This document shows, piece after piece, positions 22,217 through 31,868 of a stretch of DNA of 64,000 bases (its first letter is position 1; every line of letters begins with the position of its first letter). Position numbers and translations under genes: made by a program. The DNA lies in contig NC_061862.1 of NCBI RefSeq assembly GCF_907164915.1, forward strand, positions 75,407,718-75,471,717, given 5' to 3'. The notes under the pieces were generated by a model. It searched no databases. It was not told the DNA's origin and saw nothing but the letters and a program-made list of their open reading frames with translations. The stretch is from Impatiens glandulifera. Taxonomy: Eukaryota > Streptophyta > Magnoliopsida > Ericales > Balsaminaceae.

Positions 22217-24315
22217 ATGTTGGAGAAGAAAATGGTTGATGATTTCGATTCTGAAGAATTCATACAGGAATTCGATCTTCTAACTAAGGATGCTGAGAGA
22301 GTACAGAAGGAAACTCTGAAGAAGATCTTGGAGGATAATCGCGATACTGAATACTTACAGAAATGGAGAATGGAAAACACCGATCCAGAGACTTACAGAA
22401 ATTGCGTCCCTCTTGTTACTCATAACGATTTGGAACCCTATATTTTGAGAATCGTTGACGGTGAAACTACTCCTATCCTGACAAATAAACCGATTACAAC
22501 AATCTCTCTAAGGTTCTTTCTAATCTAATCTAATCTAATTTCTTCACTCTGTTCACAGATTAGGGCAATTCTAAGATCTTAGATCTCTTTTTCTTTTGTT
22601 TTTTTTGGTTTACAGTTCTGGCACTACTCAAGGCAGGCCTAAATTTGTTCCATTTAACGATGAATTAGTGGATACCACCATGCAAATATACAAGACTTCT
22701 TTCTCATTCCGTAACAGGTATGAATAATTGCGATTTGTTCTTTATTATCATACATAAAGTCATCACAGTTTGGATGGATGGCTGAGGATATCTGAAAAAT
22801 TTTCAGGCTGTTTCCGGTTCGAAATGGAAAGGCATTACAATTTATCTACAGCAGCAAGCAATTTAAAACGAAAGGAGGATTAGCAGCAGGAACAGCCACA
22901 ACAAATGTATATCGAAGCCCCCAATTCAAAAACACGATGAATTCTATGCAAACACCATGTTGCAGCCCAGATGAGGTTATATTCGGTCCAGATTTTCACC
23001 AATCCTTGTACTGTCATCTCCTCTGTGCTCTCATTAACCGTGACGAAATTCAAGTAATATCATCCACATTCGCGCACAGCATTGTTCATGCATTCAGAAC
23101 ATTCGAGCAGGTTTGGGAAGATCTATGTACTGACATTCGAGATGGAGTCCTCAACAGTCGAATAACTGCCCCGTCGATCCGAACAGCTATGGCGAAACTG
23201 CTCGAACCGAATCCTGAATTGGCGGAAATGATCAAGAACAAGTGTTTGAGTTTAACTGATTGGTATCGTTTGATTCCTGAACTGTTTCCAAATGCTATGT
23301 ATGTTTATGGGATCATGACTGGTTCGATGGAACCTTATTTGAAGAAACTTAGACATTATGCTGGAGATCTTCCGTTGCTGAGTTCTGATTATGGATCTTC
23401 TGAAGGATGGATTGGAGCTAATGTGAATCCAAATTTGCCTCCTGAACGGTCAACTTATGCTGTTCTTCCTAATATCGGTTACTTTGAATTTATTCCACTC
23501 AAGGAGAGTGCTGTCGATGTGAAGAAGCAAGAAGATGAAAGCTTCTTATGTGTTGAACCGAAGCCAGTGGGTCTTACTGATGTTAAGGTTGGCGAAGAGT
23601 ACGAGATTGTTGTCACCAATTTCGCAGGTAATGCCTGTTTAAAATTGACAAATGTTTGAATGCGAATATGATTACAAAACAAACTTTTCAAATAAGCTAC
23701 ATTATTGATCTATGATGAATTATTTGTACAGGTTTATACAGGTATAGGTTAGGAGACGTGGTAAAAGTGATGGGATTTTACAATTCGACACCAGAACTAC
23801 AATTCGTTTGCAGGAGAAACCTAGTACTAAACATAAACATAGACAAGAACACGGAAAAGGATCTACAGCTAGCAGTGGAAGCAGCCGGAAAACTAGCTGC
23901 AAAGGAAAGGATAGAAGTGGTGGATTTCACAAGCATAGTTGACATGTCAACTGATCCTGGTCACTATGTTATCTTCTGGGAATTAAATAACGAGATAATC
24001 AATAAATATAACATAGATGACGATAATAATGATGAAGGGATTAGTCGTCTTTTGAGCGAGTGTTGCAACTGTCTTGACAAATCGTTCGTGGATGCTGGAT
24101 ACGTGAGCTCGAGGAAGGTTCGAGCGATAGGACCGTTGGAGCTTCGGGTAGTGAAGAGGGGAACATTTCAGAAGATTCTAGATCATTTTATTGGACAGGG
24201 ATCTGCGTTTAGTCAGTATAAGACTCCCAGGTGCGTAGGACCTTCTAATGTGCATGTTCTTCAGATCTTGTCGAACAATGTTGTCGAGAAATACTTCAGC
24301 ACCGCGTTTGGATGA
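22217..24315 (+). CDS. JAR1: GH3 family acyl-amido synthetase, jasmonoyl-isoleucine synthetase (JAR1/GH3.11 type)
   Basis: Four coding exons: 22217-22512, 22616-22717, 22807-23627 and 23732-24315. All introns are GT-AG, and the 1803 bp total encodes 600 residues, the usual GH3 length. The family uses ATP to adenylate an acyl acid and joins it to an amino acid; JAR1 makes JA-Ile, the active jasmonate, in the cytosol. The three nucleotide-binding motifs are intact: SSGTTQGRPKF (99-109), YGSSEGW (328-334) and YRYRLGDVV (409-417). The start MLEK, the DEVIFGPD segment, AHSIVHAFRTFEQVWE and the FSTAFG end resemble JAR1 more than GH3.10 or auxin-conjugating GH3s. A 5' UTR intron is likely, with acceptor ending at 22174 (CATGCAG). 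Two Asp/Lys/Asn-rich loops (after FIPLKES and within ELNNEI...NNDEG) are longer than I recall for Arabidopsis. No disabling change was seen. Substrate preference is inferred from similarity. Confidence 0.93.
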
Positions 24316-25129
24316 TGTTGATGGTGTTGTTGTTTTGAATAATTAGGATCCGGGTTTTAAGTAATGTTTTGTGACAGAACCAAAACAGACCTGAAGGGTT
24401 AGATTTATGTGGGTCAAGAGTTTTTATATTTGCTTATTGTTACTTTTATATTATTAATGTATTTCACATGTAGCTTTAAGCTTTAAGCTTACTAAAAATG
24501 TCCCTTTTCAAGTCAGATGAAGACACTTAAGAAGAAAGAAAAAAAAAAGTGTTTGTAATGTTGGGGATAGATTGATCTTTATGGAATTGTAGTTTTGCAA
24601 CCTTTTTTTATAAAAAAACTGTTTACTAGGGCTCAAAATCTCGTAGAAAACTAAAACTTTGAGAAGTCAAAATTTTAATTCTTAAATGTAAGGAATGAGT
24701 TCTTTATTGACACTCTTATAGTTTGATTTTTTAAATTATCTTATCGTTTTAGATAACTCAATAATAATGTATAACATTCTATGAATTAAAATTGTGACCA
24801 CCTTGGAAAGCAATTTGAAAATATTGGATAAAAACTTTCGGTTGAAGTTAAGCAGATTTCTAAACTTCCAAACATTAATATTACCTTAGAAGATTGAGTT
24901 ACTAATCTCAATATAAAATTTCAGCTCAATTAGACTTTATTTGATAGTTTAATTCAAGAAGATAAATTGATTATCTTGTTTTTTTTTTCTTAACCTGAGA
25001 TTAAAATATTTGTTTTTTTTTATAATTAAAAAAAATTAACATGACACTCTACCGTTATTGTCTCACTTCCATTAAAAAAATAGTTTTTCTTTTAATTGAA
25101 AACTCAAAAACTAACCAATGTAAACTTAT
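24316..25129. other. JAR1 3' UTR and spacer
   Basis: The first 150-200 bases are the likely 3' UTR of JAR1, with AT-rich polyadenylation-like stretches near 24440-24480. The remainder has no gene. Confidence 0.5.
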
Positions 25130-25841
25130 CTCGGAAATTTGACGAAATGACCCTAATAACGGGTCTAATTCGAAAATGACCCACGTTACATAAACCTTGA
25201 AAAATGGGACTTTCGTCATACGAAATGTCCGTCTTGCCCCTATCGCGCTCCATTACCGCTCATTAATGCGTATTACCATATCCGCGTTTCATTTAAAACG
25301 CGTGAGTTGTTTATACGCGTATTACATAAAACACGAATATTGTAAAATACGTATAATTTTTTATGCATTTTACAATATCAGCTTTTATGCAATATGCGTA
25401 TAATTAACTCACGCATATTGCATGAAACGCGGATATTATAAAATGTGTATTTCATAGTATATAAAGCTTAATTTGTCCTCATTTTAAAAAAAAAAGTCTT
25501 TCCATTCACGACTCTCTCTCTCCAACCCTAAAAACCTTATCCTTCCCTCCCACTCCCTTTGCCACGATCACGACCAGCAGTTGAAAACCACGACCTCTCT
25601 GTTTGAAGACCCACGACTCTTCGTTCTCAAATGGGTATGTTTATTTTATGTTATTCGATTTGATGATTTCTTAGTTAGTGATTATGAACACTAGGTTATA
25701 GTATAGCTAAGTTATATTCTTAGTTAGTGATTCGATAACTCCTGCATGTGAATGAATACTATGTTATGAACAAAGACAAATGTCACTCACGTGTGTTGTT
25801 GCTCACTCACGCGTATTGTTGCTTACTCACGCGTATTGCTC

Positions 25842-26019
25842 ACTAAGGAGAAGTTTCCTACTAGATTTAATGGAAATACGCCAAGAATTGTCCACAAGTT
25901 TGCTTCAATGGACTTATTGGATAGGGGGCTCCTATCCATTAGATCCATTGCAACAAACTTCTAGGATAGTTGCTGCATTGAATTTCCATAATACCCTAGC
26001 AGGAAACTTCTCCTCGGTT
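25842..26019. repeat. Inverted duplication of a captured first exon (hairpin)
   Basis: The plus-strand arm starts ACTAAGGAGAAGTTTCCTAC at 25842. The complement of the second arm starts ACCGAGGAGAAGTTTCCTGC at 26019. The arms run about 85-90 bases, with mismatches and short gaps, to a palindromic centre GGATAGGGGGCTCCTATCC (25919-25937). A third copy lies at 43280-43390, at the start of the minus-strand Ulp1-like gene. Confidence 0.8.
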
Positions 26020-28094
26020 ATGGTTGACGCCATCTTCAAAAAGCAACAACAGAAGTAAGTAAAAATCGTGAGTGAAGCAACAACAAAACATTACAATAAG
26101 CGTATAATTACGTTGAAATATTTTCAATTTGTAACTAAGTAATTTTTTACTTTGATGGAGAGTGGAAAATTACGGATTGTCTTAATCATTTTGTTCCAAA
26201 GTATCCTAGAGGTTTGAATGTTCCCCTAAATTCTACATATGTCGAATTAGTTGATATGATCTATTATACTACTAATGTTGATAAATCTAGATATGATTTA
26301 TTGCTTTAAACAAGTATAATACTACGGATATGGATGACAAATTTTCTTATATAACCGATATCAAACAAGATATGGATGTGAACTTCTTTTTACATGAAAT
26401 GTTTTTATCACACCACCATCGCACTACATTGTGTGTATCTTTAGTAGAGAATTCACTATTTAGAAACTCAACTCAAGAAAGTGTAGTGGTTCCAGAAATT
26501 GATGATCCTAACGTATTCCCGAAGTTTCAGTAGCAGGAGGTTGTCTTTGAAACTCAAAATGACATTGAAGAAGAACCATGTTTGCGTCTGAATGAGGGGG
26601 TTGATGATTGAGTTCCTATTACCCAACCAAACAGTGCTTGGGTTGCTAATATTAATCCAAGCAGTGATTGGGTTACTAGGACCCAACCAAGCTGTAGTGA
26701 TTGGGTTGCTAGTAACATACCAAGCAGTGAAAATCCGATACATGAGGCATTAACTTGCAAAATCGTATTGGAAGTTAGTACATTGTTTGAGAATAAAAGA
26801 GAACTTCAACTGAGGTTACATAGATATGCGATGACTAATCATTTTGAATTCAAAGTGGAGAAATGAAAAAAAGAACTTTGGTATGTGAAATGTTTGGATC
26901 AGAATTGCAAGTGGAGATTGCGTGTTGTGAAAGAAAAATCCTCGGAGATGTTTGAGATTAAGAAATTTGTAAAAGATCATACATGTTCAATTGTGATGAG
27001 ACAAGAGAATGAAAGACAAACACCATCATGTGTTATTGGGGAATGCATGAAGAACAAGTACATGGACCATCACCATGACCGCATGCCTAAGAAAATAATG
27101 GAAGACATGCATAAAAGTTATGGAATAAAGATGAGTTATAATAAGGCTTAGAGGTTCAGGGAAAAGATCCTAATGACAGTGCAAGGAACTGTAAATGATT
27201 CCTATGGTAAATTGCCATCATACATGTACATGTTGGAGATGAATAATCCGAGTACCATAATAGACATCCAGACGGATGAGCTCAGCCATTTCAGGTATAT
27301 GTTAATGTCCATAGGCATCTCAATTAGGGGTTTTAGAAGCTGTTGCTGTCCTGTATTATGCGTCGATGCCAATTTTCTTAAGCACGAGGTTGAAGGTCAA
27401 CTATTGGTGACTATAACATTGAATGCAAATGAACAACTATATCCTGTTGCTTTTGGCGTCGTTGATTTAGAGAATAATAACTAATGGATAGTCTCAAATC
27501 TCATATTTGTATCCGATAGACACCCAAGTATTGTCAATTCATTGTGCTCAGTTTTTCCAGAAGCATGTCACGGTGCATGCAAATACCATCTCAAGATGAA
27601 TATTATGACCAAATTTAAAATTGATCACTGCCACACAGAGTTTGATTTGGCTACTCGTGCATACACCATCTCAATATTTAATCGTCATTTTAACAAGATC
27701 AAGATTAAGGGCCCTCGTATTACTGTCTATTTAGGATGGAGAGATGGAGTCGTGCATTTTCCCCCAGTAAACGATACAATCAAATGACAAGCAATTATGC
27801 CTAGAGCTTTAATAGTTAGAGTAGGAATGCTAGAAAATATCTCATAACAACCTTAGCTGACTATTTAATATTCACAATACAAGAATAATTTCATAATAGA
27901 AGAGAAAAAACATTCAATCACATAGAACGTTTATCTCAAAATTATGAAAAGTTATTACGTGAGCAAGCTGAGAAGGGCAAATTATATTAACGTCAATCCA
28001 CTTAACCGATTCGAGTTTTATGTGCATCATGAAGAATCTGATTTTAAAGTTGACTTCAAAGAATGACTTGTAGTTGTAGGGTATTTGATGTATA

Positions 28095-30006
28095 TGTTAG
28101 GATCAGGATCGCTGAAGGAGACCGGGGTCTCGCTAAGATGAACGCTTACACACACGCCGGTTGATACTAACCCTATTAGAGGTTAATATCGGTCTTAATA
28201 CTACGCAAGTTGTCACAAACTCTTGAACAAAGTTCAAGTACGGAACTGTTCGTTTCAACTTGAAGAAACACAAGATAGCAATAAGAGGACACAAAGTAAA
28301 AGAGAAACACAACACAAGATGTATGGATGTTCGGAGATAGAGCTCATACGTCACCCTTTCTTCTCACACGTTGAGAAGGATATTCACTTAGAATATTCAA
28401 ACAGTTTACAATACGTATGTCGAACACTCAAGGCTTATTTACTGCTCGTTTTCGACTTCTTACTACGCTTACTTTATTGAACAGAAACAAATTCTGTCAA
28501 CTTACAACACTCACTACTCTCATAGAATAGATGAACTTGTAATACACGTGAAATTCTAATACACTAATTTGAACGCTTAAGCAATATGTGAGCAAGGATA
28601 GTTTGAAAGTTCTTACAAAGTTCTTAGTTCAACAGGTTTCAAGGTTGCAAGATTCAAGGAGGCTATTAAAGGTTGAGACAAGTGCTTTATTCGGTTGAGT
28701 TGAGTTCTCTTAAATAGGAATATGACAATGATCATATTCTTCTTCTTCAACGGATATATTTCCTTGATAGTACATCGTCTCTTGGATCTGATTGATTGAG
28801 AATCGTTGTAGTACTTTCTTGGGATATCTTCTGATCTTGTTTGATAAGAAGTCAACATGACAATTAATTAAGTTCATGATTTTTGAGGAGCAGATCATCA
28901 TTCATATTTGTCCTCTAATGATTTGGCTATCTGGAATAGTGTGATAAATATCTGCTCCAAGTAGACTGTTTTGGACTTATACCAAAATGGTAGTCTGATC
29001 TTCCTTTAGCAGGCTTCTGCTTCCTAAAAGATTTCATCAGACTTATATTAAAATGGAAATACTACAGTCTGATCATGTGAAGGCTCCCTTATGTAATTAC
29101 CGAAAATGTTATGTGTTGCACTAAAAGGGAAACTGTCGACTGCTCTCAGTATAACTTTGTCTTAGCATAAACCAGGTTCGCCTCTTGGATCTGATCGGTT
29201 AAACTACCGATCATATTACCGATTTACCCTTTTTATAAATAACCGGTCAAGTTACCGTTGCATGGATATTACCGATTTCGCTTCCTATAGTGGAAACCGT
29301 TCAAATAACCGATTTCGTGTCTTGTATAAAAACCGAAGATTTTACCGAGCAAATTACCGGATCTGCTTTGAGAATAACCGATTAGTTTTACCGATCTTAC
29401 TGAGCGGTAAAATTGAATTCTTCTACCGAGCCGATTATATAACCGATTGAAAAACCGGTTGCGCCGTCTTTTTATAACCGAGAATTTAATATCGATCAAA
29501 CTGCTGGTCGATTTACCAATTTCACTTCATAGTATATGACCGATAATTTTACCGGTCAGTTGATTGAGCGGTAAAACCGATTTCTCACTACCGAACCGAT
29601 TTGCTTCTTGATACATAATTGATAATTTTACCGATCATGTGGCTGAGCAGTAAAACCGTTTTCTACTACCGAACCGGTCTACTACCGGTTTCGTTTCTTG
29701 TATAAATGGCCGAATGAAAAGACGATTAGATAAAACCAAATTGCGTCGTTTTTATAACATCGGTCAACTAGGTTGAGCGGTAAAACCGATTGCTTCTTTT
29801 TGATAGATAACCAAGCATAGTGCCGATTTGTAAAACTGAAGGAGTAAATTTCTAGTTTCGGTTTTACCGATTCCTGCATTTCTGGTTTTGACAAATACCG
29901 AACTTCTTGGCTTTTCGATTTCTTTTTATCATGCACAAATGATGAATTTGATTAGGTTCTTTAGATAATTAATTACTCACTAATTAATTATCTAATTTAT
30001 CTAACA
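28095..30006 (-). mobile_element. Solo LTR of a copia-type retrotransposon with 5 bp target duplication
   Basis: The 1912 bp segment has TGTTAGG...TCTAACA termini and is flanked on both sides by GTATA (28090-28094 and 30007-30011), a clean 5 bp target-site duplication. The complement of its left end matches the 3' end of the LTR at 8974-10256 (ends in ATCCTAACA), so it lies in minus orientation and belongs to a related family. A TATTTAAG box lies on the minus strand near 28710. The section 29180-29890 is packed with ACCGAT, ACCGGT and TACCG words. It sits exactly inside the mudrA SWIM-finger coding sequence. No internal retroelement genes are present, as expected after LTR-LTR recombination. 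Confidence 0.88.
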
Positions 30007-30088
30007 GTATATGGTCTTTCTTGTACTCATGCCCTGGTTGTTGCTCGTACCCGAAAATTGGATCCTTATGACTTCTGCTCAAGGTAAA

Positions 30089-30208
30089 AATTGCTCACAT
30101 GTTTAATCGTTATCTTTAATCTATCTAACCAATTACTCACATGTTTAATCGTTATCTTTAATCTATCTAACCAATTGTTCACATGTTTAATCGTTATATT
30201 TTTCAAGT
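30089..30208 (+). repeat. Short tandem triplication within a mudrA intron
   Basis: The segment TCACATGTTTAATCGTTAT followed by CTTTAATCTATCTAACCAAT occurs three times (about 30092, 30132 and 30178), the last copy partial. It lies between a donor-like AAG|GTAAAA and an acceptor-like TTTTCAAG, so it probably expanded inside an intron. Confidence 0.8.
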
Positions 30209-30456
30209 ATTACTCAACTGAATCGTGGTTGAATGCATGCGAAGACATGTTATCAAGTTTGTCATGAAGAAACTTGAGATATTCCCGAAAATATCAAGCA
30301 ATGTATGTGCATAAAACCACCTGTTAAGGTGAAGAAAGGGCGACCAACAACAAAGCGTAGGTCATCCCAAGGTGAGCCTCGTAAGGTCCGAAGACGATGC
30401 AATTTTTGAATCCAACAACCAAGAAAACAAGAACTACCCCAACCATTAGAAGGTAC

Positions 30457-30705
30457 CTTCTTTATTCCTCCAGACATGAGAAGGTTTCCATTATCATTCA
30501 TTGCCAATGCATAACCAGATTCTTTATGCCCTTTGGCAGCAATTGGCACATATCCATGAGAAGGAGTAGGGTGCAAAGAAATATTATTGCTTGAACCAAT
30601 AGAATGCAGACCGTTGGAATTCCCTAGGCACACAACACCATTTGCATGGTCATCTTCAACCGCATCAGTTGACTTAGAAATGTGCCTAAATGCAGCTTCA
30701 AGATC
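30457..30705 (-). pseudogene. Captured exon of a WD40 gene (WDR48/UAF1-like)
   Basis: The minus strand from 30705 reads DLEAAFRHISKSTDAVEDD, later IGSSNNISLHPTPSHGYVPI, AAKGHKESGYALAMNDNG and LLMSGGIKKV. This matches the segment of plant WDR48-like proteins that links one WD repeat to the next; WDR48 is a cofactor of ubiquitin-specific proteases. The exon is 249 bp, open throughout, bounded by an acceptor (TGTAG) on its 5' side and a donor (AAG|GTACCT) on its 3' side. Ordinary-looking intron sequence follows on both sides, then unrelated DNA. It therefore looks like a genomic gene fragment captured by the MULE. A Gly replaces the usual Val in KESVYALAMN. It is not a complete gene. Confidence 0.75.
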
Positions 30706-31019
30706 CTACATGAAGACCTCCCCACAAAGGCCTATGATACATAAGTTTGTACTGGTATTAGAATGTCTAACTAACGTAAAAAGCAGATTTACCTAATCAG
30801 TTTGAATAAAAGCTTAACTATAAGAAGTAAAGGGTCAAGAGTTTGTTGTCCAAGATATACAAAATGGCTAGAAGGCTTCAATTAGGGACTACATTTTTCA
30901 TGAAATACCACACATGAAATCATAAAATAATATTCATCCAAATTATTCATACAATACAATTATTCATGCAACATTGTCTTAAGGAAATTTCACACATGAA
31001 ATCATAAAAAATACATGAA

Positions 31020-31125
31020 AGTATTGGTTCAAGTTCAAGCAAAAGTCTCATGTTGTTGAGATGATGACTCATGTTGTTGAGATGATGGCTCATGTTGTTA
31101 AGATGATGCTCTTGCAGTAGAGGGT
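31020..31125. repeat. 24 bp tandem repeat
   Basis: CATGTTGTTGAGATGATGRC recurs three times between 31050 and 31105 with small changes. Non-coding. Confidence 0.7.
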
Positions 31126-31169
31126 GCAAGCATCACTGATTTGCATGTTGTCCTGTTATGACATTAACC

Positions 31170-31380
31170 ACCACAAACTTCTGGATTTACAATATGCGTA
31201 TTACAATATGCGTGAGCTATTGTAATATGCGTATTACATCAATAACCATTTGTTACATCAACTCACGTATATTATAATATGCGTGAGTAATTGTAATACG
31301 TGTATTACAATATGCGTACGTTATTGTAATATGCGTATTACATCAATAACCCTCCGTTACATCAACTCATGCATATTACA
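31170..31380. repeat. Array of palindromic ATGCGTATTACA/TGTAATACGCAT motifs
   Basis: At least eight variants of AATATGCGTATTAC or CACGCATATTG in both orientations. The same motif family occurs at 25250-25440, 25780-25845, 31560-31595, 38860-38885 and in the introns of the Ulp1-like gene, so it marks the non-coding parts of this MULE. Confidence 0.75.
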
Positions 31381-31390
31381 ATAACCCTTC

Positions 31391-31836
31391 GTTCTATAAT
31401 ATTTTTACACATCATTACTAGCTCCAACAAACCTTGATATCAAGATTTTGTTTCGAATGGTCGTTGGTAGTTGGTAATGATGTGTAAAAGTCTTGTAGAT
31501 CATAAAAATGACATAAAAGTCTTATAGATCATAAAAAGAAGATCTCACGTACATTTTAATAACTAATGCGTATTGCAATAACTCACGCATATTGCCTCTC
31601 TATAATATTTTCATACATTTGAACCAGCTCCAACAAACCATGATATCAAACCTTGATTTCGTATCGGATGATCTATTGGGAGCTGATCCAAATGTGTAAA
31701 AGTCTTATAGATCATAAACATTGCCACTCTATAAGACTTCTACACATTTGAACTAGATCCAATAAACCTTGATATCAAGATCTCGTCTCGAATGGTTTGT
31801 TGGGAGATGGTCCAGATGTGTAAAAGTCTTATAGAG
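31391..31836. repeat. Three foldback (hairpin) elements of about 110 bp
   Basis: Copies at 31391-31502, 31596-31713 and 31727-31836 each form an imperfect inverted repeat. In the third, CTCTATAAGACTTCTACACA at the left pairs with the complement of TGTGTAAAAGTCTTATAGAG at the right, around a CTTGATATCAAG centre. All copies share the CTCCAACAAACC or TCCAATAAACC segment. They lie just upstream of the LINE. Confidence 0.85.
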
Positions 31837-31868
31837 ATTTCATTGCGAACCTCAATGCTCAAACTTTG

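Larger units (their letters stand above)
26150..30415 (+). pseudogene. MULE transposase (mudrA-like), decayed and split by a solo LTR
   Basis: In order on the plus strand: an N-terminal region (GEWKITDCLNHFVPKYPRG, from 26160); Trp-rich short repeats (26640-26720); the zinc-binding FAR1-like segment CLDQNCKWRLR with DHTC; then the MULE transposase core with CVDANFLKHEVEGQLLVTI, FGVVDLENNN and DRHPSIVNSLCSVFPEACHG. A SWIM finger (CxC...CxH: CSCRVFDVY, then GLSCTHALVVARTRK) is split at the VY codons by the solo LTR at 28095-30006. After a probable intron (about 30088-30208) come YYSTESWLNACEDM and a basic KKGRPTTKRRSSQG tail ending at about 30415. Many in-frame stops (for example TAG at 27148, TAA at 27481) and missing pieces make it inactive. 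It would have catalysed cut-and-paste transposition. Confidence 0.85.

Noticed and set aside
29262..29499. Overlapping Arg/Asn-rich ORFs on both strands
   Set aside because: They come from repeated ACCGAT/ACCGG words inside the solo LTR.
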